Positions 33,689 to 41,970 of a stretch of 64,000 bases of DNA are shown one piece after another (the stretch's first letter is position 1; each line of letters begins with the position of its first letter). The notes under the pieces are model-generated. The model made no database searches, was not told the DNA's origin, and saw only the letters and a program-made list of their open reading frames with translations. This stretch comes from CF-39 sp035651155. Its GTDB lineage: Bacteria; Chloroflexota; Limnocylindria; P2-11E. Made by a program: the position numbers and the translations under genes. The DNA is taken from NCBI GenBank assembly GCA_035651155.1, contig DASRGG010000002.1, positions 124,001 to 188,000 of the forward strand, written 5' to 3'.

Positions 33689-34462
33689 TCAGCGCCGCGC
33701 GATCACGACCCCATAGCCGAGGACATTCGTGCGCAGGCCGTCGCGCGCGGCATCGAGGAGGGACTCCGCGCGTTCGATATGCGATCGCAGCGGTCCGCCG
33801 CCGGTGAGCCGCGCCACGCGCAGACGCGCCTCGATCCGGTCGAGCGTCTCGGCGACCACGTCGTTGCGCCGAACGACCGACTCGATGAGGAGACCCGCAT
33901 CACGGAGGAGCTTGGCGGTCCGTTCGAGCGGGATCGCGCCACCCAGACATGCGACGTACGCATCGAGGGAGCGAAGCAGCTCGGGCGCCTCGGCGGCCTC
34001 GAGCGTCACATCCGAGAGCGCCAGACGAGCGCCCGGCCGGAGCACGCGGACGATCTCCCGTGCCGCGGCGGCCTTGTCCGGAAAGAGGCACAGCGCGCAC
34101 TCGCAGAGGACCCCGTCGACGCTGCCGTCGGGAAGCGGCAGCGCCTCCGCGTCGCCGCACACGACGCGTACCCGCTCGGCGAGACCTTCGCGCCGGGCAC
34201 GAGCATTCGCCTCGTCGACGTTGGCCTGTGCGAGGTCTATCCCGATCACGGCGCACCCGGTCGAGCGCGCGAGCTGCAGCGCGCTGGTACCCAGACCGCT
34301 GGCGATGTCCGCGACGACCGATCGCGGCCCGGCACGAAGCGAGCGGGTCAGCCCGCGGGTGAGCGCGGCGCCGCCGGGGTGGAACGCGTCGCCGAGGAGG
34401 AAGCGGGCTGCCTCGCTCGCGTAGGCGTCGGCGCAGCACGTCTTGACCGTGGAGACCGTCAT
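33689..34462 (-). CDS. Class I SAM-dependent methyltransferase
   Basis: 257 residues. Motif I is VVADIASGLGTSALQLA near 50-64, with an acidic residue in VIGIDLAQANVDEA and a later SVDGVLCECALCLFP. The N-terminus has CC at positions 9-10 followed by a LLGDAFHPGG segment, seen in ArsM-like and in radical-SAM-partnered methyltransferases. It is ATGA-coupled to the radical SAM gene and ends the operon. Related radical SAM/methyltransferase pairs occur near molybdenum-hydroxylase accessory genes in other bacteria (from memory, unverified). The methyl acceptor is unknown; arsenite is possible but the three-cysteine ArsM pattern is not clear. Confidence 0.82.
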   Translation of the reverse strand: MTVSTVKTCCADAYASEAARFLLGDAFHPGGAALTRGLTRSLRAGPRSVVADIASGLGTSALQLARSTGCAVIGIDLAQANVDEANARARREGLAERVRVVCGDAEALPLPDGSVDGVLCECALCLFPDKAAAAREIVRVLRPGARLALSDVTLEAAEAPELLRSLDAYVACLGGAIPLERTAKLLRDAGLLIESVVRRNDVVAETLDRIEARLRVARLTGGGPLRSHIERAESLLDAARDGLRTNVLGYGVVIARR

Positions 34463-35991
34463 TGGGCCAGCCTCCTGCCCACGTTGCGTACGTCCCTCAC
34501 GCTCGATTCCAGCGCCGATCCGGCCGTCTTCGAGCCGTGCGGGGTGTCGCGAAGCAGAGTCGCGATGGGGATCGCATTGGGGACCGTGGGGACGACCGGG
34601 ACTCCCGAGAGCTGCGCGCGCACCTGCTCGCGGTAGCCGACGGAGTTGTACGCGCAGAACGGGATGATGCGTCCGTCCGGCACGATCTCGGCCACGCAGC
34701 ACTTCATCAGCTGGCGGACGTTGAGGGTGTAGGGGTCCTGGAAGTCCTGCACGACGACCATGAAGACGCTCTTCCAGACGTCGGCCAGCGCCTTTGGGAG
34801 GTCGATCCCGCATTCTTGGCACAGGAGCAGCGCGCGCTCGGCGCCAGGAAGCGCGGACGCCGAAAACATGCGCTCGAGGGCGTCGCGGACCGCCGGATCG
34901 GGCAGCATGCGGTTCGCGACGTAGTCGAGGTACTGATCGACGTCGAGAAGGCGCGTCAGCGGCAGCAGGCCGTCGCCATCGACCACGGCGTAGCAAATGC
35001 TGCGGCAGGCGGGGAAGCAACAGGGCACCGGCACGAAGTCCGGGACGCGGAACCACTCGGGGGCCTGATCGGCGAGCAGATGCATGACGTCGGCGTTCGT
35101 GAGCCGCTCGAGCGGATCGAAGGCGAGGTGACGACCCGAGTGCGTCACCGGCTGGAACGCGACACTCATGACGGCAGGGTGGTGCACGCCGAAGCGCACG
35201 ATCTCTCCGATCTCCTCTTCGTTCACGCCCCTTTCGATCGCCGCCACGAGCGTCACGCTGAGCCCGACCTCGGCGCAGCGATCGAGCGCGCGCTGCTTCA
35301 CCTCGCGCAGGTCGCGACCGCGGATCGCGCGGTGGGTGCGCTCGTCCAGTCCGTCGAACTGCAGGTAGATGTGCGGCCTGACCCGCGCCAGCTCCGCCAG
35401 GAAGGCGTCGTCGCGCGCGATGCGGATCCCGTTGGTGTTCAACATCACGGCCTTGATGCCGCGAGCCTTGGCCATCTCGATGAAGGTGACGATGTCGGGG
35501 TGGATCGTCGGCTCTCCACCCGAGAACTGCACGACCTCGGGCTGGCCCTCGGCGGCGACGAAGGCATCGAGCATGCGCGCGACCTGGTCGAGGCTGAGCG
35601 CGAAGCCGTCGGGCTGATGTCCGGCGTCTGCGAAGCAGATCGGGCAGTCGAGGTTGCAGCCGCTGTTCACCTCGATGATGCCGAGGCAGGAGTGCTGCTT
35701 GTGATCGGGGCACATGCCGCAGTCGAGCGGACAGCCCTCGCGCACCTCGGTCTGGAACTCGAGCGGGATCGTCCCGGGCTTGTTGTAACGGAGCTGTGAC
35801 ATGTACAGATCGGCGTCGGAGTAGACGAGCGCCTCGAACGGCCCGTGCTCGGGGCAGCGCTTGCGCAGGATGACGCGTCCCTCTCGCACGTTCAGCTCGC
35901 CGTCGAGGACACGCTTGCAGACCGGACAGATCGATTTGGTGTATTCGAGGAAGACCTCGTTGCGGTCCACCTTCGAGACTTCGGCCGTCAC
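34459..35991 (-). CDS. Radical SAM protein of the Tes/MJ0619-like group
   Basis: 510 residues from GTG (GTGA overlap with the previous gene). The N-terminal zinc- or rubredoxin-like site is CPVCKRVL (Cys22, Cys25) with CPEHG (Cys46). A second cysteine set is CPLDCGMCPDHKQHSC (87-102). The radical SAM cluster is GCNLDCPICF (C-x3-C-x2-C at 112, 116, 119). Further cysteines lie in PCCFPACRSICY and near 460 (KCCVAEIVPDG). The multi-cluster layout resembles tetraether lipid synthase and MJ0619-type enzymes, which join unactivated carbons or transfer methyl-derived groups. The substrate is unknown. Length and architecture are complete. Confidence 0.85.
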   Translation of the reverse strand: MTAEVSKVDRNEVFLEYTKSICPVCKRVLDGELNVREGRVILRKRCPEHGPFEALVYSDADLYMSQLRYNKPGTIPLEFQTEVREGCPLDCGMCPDHKQHSCLGIIEVNSGCNLDCPICFADAGHQPDGFALSLDQVARMLDAFVAAEGQPEVVQFSGGEPTIHPDIVTFIEMAKARGIKAVMLNTNGIRIARDDAFLAELARVRPHIYLQFDGLDERTHRAIRGRDLREVKQRALDRCAEVGLSVTLVAAIERGVNEEEIGEIVRFGVHHPAVMSVAFQPVTHSGRHLAFDPLERLTNADVMHLLADQAPEWFRVPDFVPVPCCFPACRSICYAVVDGDGLLPLTRLLDVDQYLDYVANRMLPDPAVRDALERMFSASALPGAERALLLCQECGIDLPKALADVWKSVFMVVVQDFQDPYTLNVRQLMKCCVAEIVPDGRIIPFCAYNSVGYREQVRAQLSGVPVVPTVPNAIPIATLLRDTPHGSKTAGSALESSVRDVRNVGRRLAQ

Positions 35992-36545
35992 CGCTCGCTC
36001 ACCCGTTCGCCACGGTCCGAGCGCGCGCTCCCGAGGCGCCGGGCGGCCGCGCGCGCGGCCATCGTCTCCGCCGAAGCCTTCAACGTCCGCAGTGCGATAG
36101 CGACGGTGCGCTCCCAGTGCCGCGCGACGAGGGAGCCCCACGCCTCTCCCGCGGCCCACAGGTTCGTGCCGAGCTCGCCGGTGTACTCGAGCTCCGTCAC
36201 GCCGTCAGCGGTCTCGCGAAGGAAGAAGCGCTCGCTGACGAAAGGGACCGGTCCGCGCAGCAGGCGAAAGCGGATCTCGTCCGGTGGCGAGAACGTCACC
36301 GACTCGACTGTGACGACGGTGAGGCATCCGACCCTGGTGCGGTGTGCCGCGATGACGGTCTCCGCGCCCCGCTCGAGAACCTCGATCTTCGCCCGCAGCT
36401 CGCGCGGCGGATTGACCGCGCGATAGGGAACGGCGATCTGCGCGAAGACGAGGTCGCGCGGCGCGTCGATGCGCACCACCTGTGGACCCAGCGGGCGCAG
36501 GCGCCGTCCCGGTCCGCCGCTCGATCGGTCGGCCGCCTTCCTCAT
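35988..36545 (-). CDS. SRPBCC (START/polyketide-cyclase-like) protein
   Basis: 185 residues, ATGA-coupled to the CcdA-like gene before it and GTGA-coupled to the radical SAM gene after it. The sequence begins with a basic lead and then IDAPRDLVFAQIAVPYRAVNP, an alternating beta pattern (VTVESVTFSPPDEIRFRLLR, ELEYTGELGTNLW) and a long C-terminal helix, which is the helix-grip fold of lipid- or hydrophobic-ligand binding proteins. In this operon it could present a lipid-like substrate to the radical SAM enzyme. That role is inferred from context only. Confidence 0.75.
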   Translation of the reverse strand: MRKAADRSSGGPGRRLRPLGPQVVRIDAPRDLVFAQIAVPYRAVNPPRELRAKIEVLERGAETVIAAHRTRVGCLTVVTVESVTFSPPDEIRFRLLRGPVPFVSERFFLRETADGVTELEYTGELGTNLWAAGEAWGSLVARHWERTVAIALRTLKASAETMAARAAARRLGSARSDRGERVSER

Positions 36546-37270
36546 CTGAGCGCGGACTCCGCGCGCTGGAGCAGATCGGCGAGCCCAAGGTCGGCGTACA
36601 ACGACGACAGCGCCGAGCTCCCGCGGAACGCGACGAAGCTCACGCCGAGCGCCACGAAGAGCGAACCCGCGATGGCGCGCGAGACGGGTGCCTCGACGGC
36701 TCCGAGGCGCACCGTATGTGCGAGCCAGCGGCGCTGGGCGACACGCGCGCGGTCCCACACGAGCGCCAAGACGAAGACCGGCAGCGTCATGCCGAGCGCG
36801 AACGCCGCGAGCAGTGCACCGCCGAGCGCGGCCGCGCCGGAGGTGGCGGCGACCGTCAGCACGCCGCCGAAGATCGGTCCGCTGCAGAACCCCGCGAGGC
36901 CGTACGCGAGGCCGGTGGCGTACGCGGCGAAGCGCCCTTCGATGGCCTGGAGGCGCCCCGACACGCCGGGCGCGACGGCGAAGCCGCCGCCGGCGAAGGT
37001 GTAGAGCCCGAACCCCACGAGTACCGCCCCCGCGATCGCGATGACCAGATCGCGCTCGCCCAGCACGAGCTCGCTCATAGCGCCCACGCCCAGGCCGAGC
37101 GGCATCACGATCGTCGCGATGCCGGCGAAGAAGAGTGGAGCCTGCAGAAGCAGCCGTGTCCGCGAGCTGAACGCCGTCGCGAAGAACGCCGGGAGCAGCA
37201 TCGCGCCGCACGGCGACAGGATCGCGAGTGTGCCGCCCGCGAACGCGACGACGAGGCTGACATCCGGCAT
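36542..37270 (-). CDS. CcdA-family transmembrane thiol redox protein
   Basis: 242 residues with six hydrophobic helices. The two redox cysteines of the family are in FAGGTLAILSPCGAMLLPAF (near 21) and AGFCSGPIFGG (near 128). CcdA proteins move reducing equivalents to extracytoplasmic thiol proteins. The gene lies 2 nt after the DsbA-like gene stop and overlaps the SRPBCC gene, so it probably reduces the DsbA-like partner or a secreted protein of the same pathway. This is the second CcdA/DsbD-type protein in the window. Confidence 0.85.
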   Translation of the reverse strand: MPDVSLVVAFAGGTLAILSPCGAMLLPAFFATAFSSRTRLLLQAPLFFAGIATIVMPLGLGVGAMSELVLGERDLVIAIAGAVLVGFGLYTFAGGGFAVAPGVSGRLQAIEGRFAAYATGLAYGLAGFCSGPIFGGVLTVAATSGAAALGGALLAAFALGMTLPVFVLALVWDRARVAQRRWLAHTVRLGAVEAPVSRAIAGSLFVALGVSFVAFRGSSALSSLYADLGLADLLQRAESALR

Positions 37271-37272
37271 GC

Positions 37273-37944
37273 TCAGCGGCCCGCGGTCTTCGCGTCGATC
37301 ACCGCCGCGAAGACGGCGAGGGGCTGCGCGCCGACGATCCGCTGGCCGTTCACGATGAACGTGGGCGTGCTGTTGAGGCCCAGCCGAAGGCCCGTCTGGA
37401 AGTCGGCCTCCACGGCCGCGCGGTAGCTACCGAGATCGAGGCAGCGATCGAAGGCCGCGCGGTCGAGGCCGAGCTGCGACGCGAAACGCTTCAGGTTGTC
37501 AGAGGACAGGAAGCCGGAGTTCTCTCCGTGCTGGTTCGCGTAGAGGAGGTCGTGGTAGCTCCAGAAGCTCCCCTGTGCGCCCGCGCATGACGCCGCTTCC
37601 GCCGCACGCTTCGACTCGGGTCCGATCCACGGGAAATGGTGGAAGACCAGCTTCGCCCTGCCGGTCTCGATGTAGCGGCGAACGAGCTCCGCCTCCACGC
37701 TCCGGGCGAACGCGCCGCACGAGGGGCATTGGAAGTCCCCGTACTCGTCGATCGTCACAGGCGCATCCGCGTTCCCGCGCACCGGCGCGGCGTAGCTCGC
37801 CGCATCGCTTCCGCCGGCTGGGTCGTCGGCGCGCAGAAGGAGGATCGCCGCGGCCACGAAGACCGTCGTCCCGATGGCGATGGCCGCCGCGACGATCGGC
37901 CCCGACCGGGAGCGACCGCGCGCCTTACCTCTGCGCTTGGCCAT
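37273..37944 (-). CDS. DsbA-family membrane-anchored thiol oxidoreductase
   Basis: 223 residues. A basic N-terminus and a signal-anchor helix (GPIVAAAIAIGTTVFVAAAI) precede a thioredoxin-fold domain with active site FQCPSCGAFA and the insertion typical of DsbA/DsbG (SFWSYHDLLYANQHGENSGF). The cis-proline loop is LNSTPTFIVNG. It is the first gene of the five-gene operon ending with the methyltransferase. It likely forms or isomerises disulfides outside the membrane together with the CcdA partner. Confidence 0.88.
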   Translation of the reverse strand: MAKRRGKARGRSRSGPIVAAAIAIGTTVFVAAAILLLRADDPAGGSDAASYAAPVRGNADAPVTIDEYGDFQCPSCGAFARSVEAELVRRYIETGRAKLVFHHFPWIGPESKRAAEAASCAGAQGSFWSYHDLLYANQHGENSGFLSSDNLKRFASQLGLDRAAFDRCLDLGSYRAAVEADFQTGLRLGLNSTPTFIVNGQRIVGAQPLAVFAAVIDAKTAGR

Positions 37945-38060
37945 CGCGCGGCCACCTCCGGCTGGAGGATGCCGGCGACGGCACGGTGCCGCCGGCGGCG
38001 CGGAGATCGCGTCTCATCGAGCCCATCAACGCGTACGCGGGAGGCGTCCATTCGGCATGG

Positions 38061-38076
38061 TGTGACGTACCGCACA
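38061..38076. promoter_or_regulatory. CRP-type palindrome (DsbA-operon side)
   Basis: TGTGA-CGTACC-GCACA, extended by GG/CC. It is 116 nt upstream of the DsbA-like start and shares its spacer type with the site at 32773. Confidence 0.6.
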
Positions 38077-38237
38077 CCTCGAATGGGCACGCCGCTCACC
38101 GCGCGCGGCGGTCTGACGCCGAGCACCGACGATCCGGTGACCTCTCCCTCGCGGGGCCGCCCCCGGGCGAGGACGCTCGCGTGCGCGTCGGCGCGCCCGC
38201 GCGAGCGGTATCAACCATGGAGCGTCCGGCGCCCACG

Positions 38238-38253
38238 TGTGACGAGCCGCACA
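38238..38253. promoter_or_regulatory. CRP-type palindrome (GGDEF-EAL side)
   Basis: TGTGA-CGAGCC-GCACA, located 27 nt before the GTG start of the c-di-GMP protein, a position compatible with repression or promoter overlap. Confidence 0.6.
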
Positions 38254-38280
38254 CCGCGTGGATGTGGACGGAGCTCGCTC

Positions 38281-39930
38281 GTGTTCGATCGGCTGGTGGA
38301 TGTGCGGCTGCTCCGGGCCCGCGCGACGCTCGACCTGCTCCTGGCGGGCGCGCTCGTCGCCGGCATCGCGTTCCCGCCGCTCGTGCTCGCGCACCTCGCG
38401 GCAGTTGTCCTCGTGCTGCTCGCCTTCTGGCGCTCGTGGCGGGCCTCCACGATCCGCCTCGTCATCGCGCTCCTCGCGACGACGCTCGCGAGCGCGCGGG
38501 TCGACGTGCCGCTGCGCGAAGTCGTCGTGCAGCTGCCCTTCGTGTACGGCATCAGTGGCCTGGTCATCGTGCTCGCGGACCAGGTGCGCCGCGCCCGAGC
38601 GACGTCGCAGGCCGCGTACGAGCAGGCGCGCCACCTCGCGCTCTTCGATCCGCTGACGAATCTGCCGAACCGAACGCTCTTGCACGAGCGGCTCGAGCAG
38701 GCGTTCGCCGGAGATCGCGCCCGGGATGGCAACGTCGCGCTCATCGTGCTCGACCTGGACCGCTTCAAGGAGGTCAACGACTCGTTCGGTCACCACGCCG
38801 GCGACGATCTTCTACGACAGGTCGGCGGTCGACTCGGCACGGTGCTTCGCGACGGCGACACGGTCGCGCGACTCGGCGGCGACGAATTCGCGGCGCTGCT
38901 ACCCCTTGCCGACCTCCGTGCGGCGAAAGAGGTGGCAATCCGCCTGCGTCGTGCGCTGACGGATCCGTTCGTCGTCGGGGGGCAGCTGCTCGACGTGGGG
39001 GCGAGCCTCGGCGTCGCCGTCGCGCCCGAGCACGCGAGCGATCCGGATGCGCTGCTGCAGCACGCCGATGTCGCGATGTACGCGGCGAAGCGCGCGCTCG
39101 GTGGGGTCGCGGTGTACGACCGGGGACTCGATGACAACGCCGCAGACCGGCTCTCCCTCATGGCAGAGCTCCGGCGCGCGATCGCGACCGACGAGCTGCT
39201 CCTCCACTACCAGCCCATCGTCGACGCGAAGACCGGCGTGCTCCAGAAATTCGAGGCGCTGCTCCGCTGGCATCACCCGGTGCGCGGACTGCTTCCGCCC
39301 GGAGCCTTCATCGAGCTCGCCGAACGCAGCGGGCTGATACGCGAGCTTTCCGTGTGGGTCTTGGATGCCGGCGTGCGCCAGGTGCGCCTCTGGCGGGACG
39401 CGGGCATGCCCGCGGCCATCTCCCTGAACTTGTCGATGCGAAACATGCTCGATCCCGAGCTGCCCGACGCGGTGGGCGACCTCATCGCTCGCGAAGGCAT
39501 CGACCCGGGACTCGTCACGCTCGAGATCACGGAGGGCGCATTCATGACGGACCAGGACCGCGTCGCCGGCACGGCGGCGCGACTGCGAGACCTCGGCGTC
39601 GGGCTTGCCATCGATGACTTCGGAACGGGGTACTCGTCGCTCGCGTACCTCAGTCGCCTCGCGGTGAACGAGGTGAAGATCGATCGGAGCTTCGTCTCCG
39701 GTCTCCTCGGCGACGCGAGCTGCGCCGCGATCGTCACCGCGTCGGTGGAGCTCGCGCATGCGCTCGGCTTCACCGTCGTCGCGGAGGGCGTCGAGGACGA
39801 GGCGACGAGCCGGCGGCTTGAGTCCGCCGGCGTCGACGCGCTGCAGGGCTACCACTTCGCCCGTCCGATGGCGGCGGATGACGTGTGCGCGTGGCTCGAG
39901 CTGAACGCCCCGCGGACGGCGGTCGCCTGA
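38281..39930 (+). CDS. Membrane GGDEF-EAL cyclic-di-GMP protein
   Basis: 549 residues from GTG. Two to three N-terminal membrane segments (LLAGALVAGIAFPPLVLAHL, LVIALLATTLASA) lead into a GGDEF domain with intact RLGGDEFAALL (about residue 200) and the substrate loop DPLTNLPNRTLLHERL. The EAL domain keeps FEALLRWHHP near 325, DDFGTGYSSL and KIDRSFVSGL. Both catalytic signatures are present, so it could make or degrade c-di-GMP. No inhibitory RxxD site was clearly seen. A CRP-type palindrome sits immediately upstream, linking it to the local regulon. Confidence 0.9.
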   Translation: MFDRLVDVRLLRARATLDLLLAGALVAGIAFPPLVLAHLAAVVLVLLAFWRSWRASTIRLVIALLATTLASARVDVPLREVVVQLPFVYGISGLVIVLADQVRRARATSQAAYEQARHLALFDPLTNLPNRTLLHERLEQAFAGDRARDGNVALIVLDLDRFKEVNDSFGHHAGDDLLRQVGGRLGTVLRDGDTVARLGGDEFAALLPLADLRAAKEVAIRLRRALTDPFVVGGQLLDVGASLGVAVAPEHASDPDALLQHADVAMYAAKRALGGVAVYDRGLDDNAADRLSLMAELRRAIATDELLLHYQPIVDAKTGVLQKFEALLRWHHPVRGLLPPGAFIELAERSGLIRELSVWVLDAGVRQVRLWRDAGMPAAISLNLSMRNMLDPELPDAVGDLIAREGIDPGLVTLEITEGAFMTDQDRVAGTAARLRDLGVGLAIDDFGTGYSSLAYLSRLAVNEVKIDRSFVSGLLGDASCAAIVTASVELAHALGFTVVAEGVEDEATSRRLESAGVDALQGYHFARPMAADDVCAWLELNAPRTAVA

Positions 39931-39997
39931 AGCGTGTGCGGTGCGTCGCTTCTCTCGCCCGATGAAGCGGAGCACCGCTACCGGGTCCGCCCGGTCT

Positions 39998-40121
39998 CCG
40001 CGGCGAAAGGGAAGCCGCGGCCGTTACGAGGATGGCGCGAGCCCGTCGTTCCACGGAGGCGAAAGCCGTGGGCCGCAAGGACGGAGCTCGCGAAGAAGCC
40101 GGATCTTCAAAAGCATCCGGC
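39998..40121 (+). ncRNA. Candidate structured RNA with several strong hairpins
   Basis: In the 508-nt gap after the GGDEF-EAL gene, successive hairpins appear: CCGCGGC/GCCGCGG (39998-40020), GGC-GCGA-GCC (40034-40043), CCACGG/CCGTGG around GGCGAAAG (40051-40071), and GCCGGAT/ATCCGGC (40098-40121). GNRA-type loops and the segment GTGGGCCGCAAGGACGG vaguely recall a c-di-GMP-I aptamer, but the conserved core does not match. An open frame of 142 codons overlaps it but shows no family signal. The strand is assumed to follow the upstream gene. The rest of the gap (to 40438) shows nothing else. Confidence 0.3.
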
Positions 40122-40438
40122 CCGTCTCTTCAACTCGAGTCTCGACGGAAACGCACGCCGCGCGATCGACATCCACGAAGGAGAAGAAGTTGACGAGTCC
40201 GCCTTCAAGAAGGTCGTGAAGCTCACCTTCTCCAAGGGCGCGTCCCTCGAAGAGCGACGCCGCGGATCATCACCGCTCACCGCGTTCCGCGAAGCGAAGT
40301 TCTTCCTTGTAAGGGACGGGGGCCGAAATTGTCGAACGCGCGACCTGATCATGAATGAATGACGCGCCGCTTCCCTTCGCGCGATCCTTGTGAGGGCCGC
40401 TTCCCTGACGCGCGGAGTTGGTCGGTCCGAACGCGTCC

Positions 40439-41152
40439 TCAGCCCATGAGCGTGCGCAGAACGTAGATCCCCCACTCGCGATGCTCCCGCTGGGCGCGCC
40501 ACCAGACGCGATCCGGGTCGTTCAGCTCCGACTGTGCTCGCAGCCAACCCTTCTCCGAAGCCGTGATCGTCGCGGCTAACACTTGAGGATTTGGGACGAG
40601 CGTGAGCAAGAACGCCGTATCCAGACGTTGGCTCTCCTTAGCATCATCGACCGCAATGGCGCGTGTCTTCACGAGGATCGCGCCGAGAAGATTTGGCCGC
40701 GGGAGCACGCCGCGAGCATCGCCCACGGCGACTTCCACGAGCTCTGTCCGCTGCAGCGCCTGACTGCCGCCCGGCACTTCGACCGTGTACAGGGGCGGCA
40801 CGGTGACACGTCGCTTCACTGCGTTGAGGCCGTCGGGTGCGAGGACATCGATCGACACACCTCCCTTCTTGAACCGGTGACCGTGCCCGAATCCCGACAC
40901 GTCGACCAGTTCATACCCGAGCTCGAGCAGTAGCTTCGAGAACCGCTCGGCACCCCGTGGAATGAGACGCACATTGATGAGCGCGTCTGCGTCGAGGCTG
41001 AAGCGCGGCGGCGTTCTGTCGTGCTCGAGGGCGAAGAGCGTGACCATGCGCGCGCCGATGAGCGTCCAGCCTTCCGGGTAACGCTCGCGCAGCTCGAGGA
41101 GCGCTCGCCAGACGTCCTCGTCCTGCGCGTCGAGGGGCCGGATCTGGATCAT
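40439..41152 (-). CDS. AbiEii-like nucleotidyltransferase (putative toxin)
   Basis: 237 residues. The segment WTLIGARMVTLFALEHDRTP and then RFSLDADALINVR fits the nucleotidyltransferase core of the AbiEii/MNT families (glycine, then paired Asp in SLDAD). A mid motif, KKGGVSIDVLAPDG, supplies the third acidic residue. In AbiE systems this protein transfers nucleotides onto tRNA and is toxic. The start overlaps the stop of the HTH gene (ATGA), the usual antitoxin-first order. The protein is shorter than typical AbiEii. Confidence 0.68.
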   Translation of the reverse strand: MIQIRPLDAQDEDVWRALLELRERYPEGWTLIGARMVTLFALEHDRTPPRFSLDADALINVRLIPRGAERFSKLLLELGYELVDVSGFGHGHRFKKGGVSIDVLAPDGLNAVKRRVTVPPLYTVEVPGGSQALQRTELVEVAVGDARGVLPRPNLLGAILVKTRAIAVDDAKESQRLDTAFLLTLVPNPQVLAATITASEKGWLRAQSELNDPDRVWWRAQREHREWGIYVLRTLMG

Positions 41153-41820
41153 CGGAGACGCCGCGCGAGCTCGCGTCCGGCACGGCGAAAGCGATCGTTC
41201 GGCGACTCGAGAAGGTCGAGCGCAACGGCGGCGACCGGGGCCACGCCATGCGGCGTCCGCGGAACCGATGCATCGACGACGCGCAGCACGATATTCGCGT
41301 CGGCGATCTCGGCTGGCCGGAGTGCGTATCGATAGATGAGGTCTGGAAGTCGAGCGCGCTCCACATACGCCTCGACAACTCCTGGGGCCCGTATGTCGAC
41401 GCCATACGCGGCGGCCGCATTTACGCCGGAGAGAACGATGGCCGGATCATCGCGAAGGCGCTCAACTAGGCGCTCATCGCCGCGGAACAAATGCGGTTCC
41501 GCTCGTTCGCGGAGGTCGTACGCGAGCGACAAGAGAGATTTCCTCCCGAGTCGCTGCTTCAGACGTGAACGTTCCCACGGTGCGAGGTCGGGCCACTCAT
41601 CGCCTGACAATCGCGCGACGAGCGCCCACGCGTTGCGCGCTCCCAACGGCCGACCCGGCCGACCGCGGCGACGTGCGCGCTGTTCGACGTCCGCCCGACT
41701 GACGAGCCAGCGGCCCCCCACACGCTGAGCAGCGAGGGCACCTGCGCGGATAAGTGCACGCACGCGTCGGTCACTGACGCCCATGGCATATGCGGCTTCG
41801 ACAACTGAGAGGTGGTCCAT
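41149..41820 (-). CDS. HTH antitoxin-like protein (AbiEi-type partner)
   Basis: 223 residues. Residues 1-55 form an excisionase/MerR-like helix-turn-helix (VVEAAYAMGVSDRRVRALIRAGALAAQRV, then RWLVSRADVE). The remainder is helical and ends in an arginine-rich tail (FRRAGRELARRLR). Coupled by ATGA to the nucleotidyltransferase gene. The gene pair resembles a type IV AbiE module in order and overlap, although the HTH here is of a different type. An antitoxin and autoregulator role is inferred. Confidence 0.62.
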   Translation of the reverse strand: MDHLSVVEAAYAMGVSDRRVRALIRAGALAAQRVGGRWLVSRADVEQRARRRGRPGRPLGARNAWALVARLSGDEWPDLAPWERSRLKQRLGRKSLLSLAYDLRERAEPHLFRGDERLVERLRDDPAIVLSGVNAAAAYGVDIRAPGVVEAYVERARLPDLIYRYALRPAEIADANIVLRVVDASVPRTPHGVAPVAAVALDLLESPNDRFRRAGRELARRLR

Positions 41821-41970
41821 GCTTGCAGAACTATACCGATATCGGAATAGTTGTGCAATACAGCGGGGTCCCCGTCATCGCTACCCGGGCTTGCTAGACG
41901 TAGTAGCGGCGCCGATTCCGAATCGCGGTATCGGCCGGGACTGCGCGCCTGCCCTGCTCACAATTGGCAG

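Larger units (their letters stand above)
37945..38280. other. Divergent intergenic region with two CRP-type sites
   Basis: No coding sequence is supported. The region separates the DsbA operon (minus) from the GGDEF-EAL gene (plus) and holds two near-identical palindromes at 38061 and 38238, described separately. A short GGAG ribosome site precedes the GTG start at 38281. Confidence 0.55.

Noticed and set aside
40001..40095. Cyclic-di-GMP-I riboswitch
   Set aside because: GAAA hairpin and a GGGCCGCAAGG segment recall it, but the 5' GGGCAAACC and 3' GCAAAGCC core is absent.
39934..40362. 142-codon frame after the GGDEF-EAL gene
   Set aside because: No family signal, arginine/lysine-rich, and it overlaps strong hairpins; kept as a possible RNA instead.
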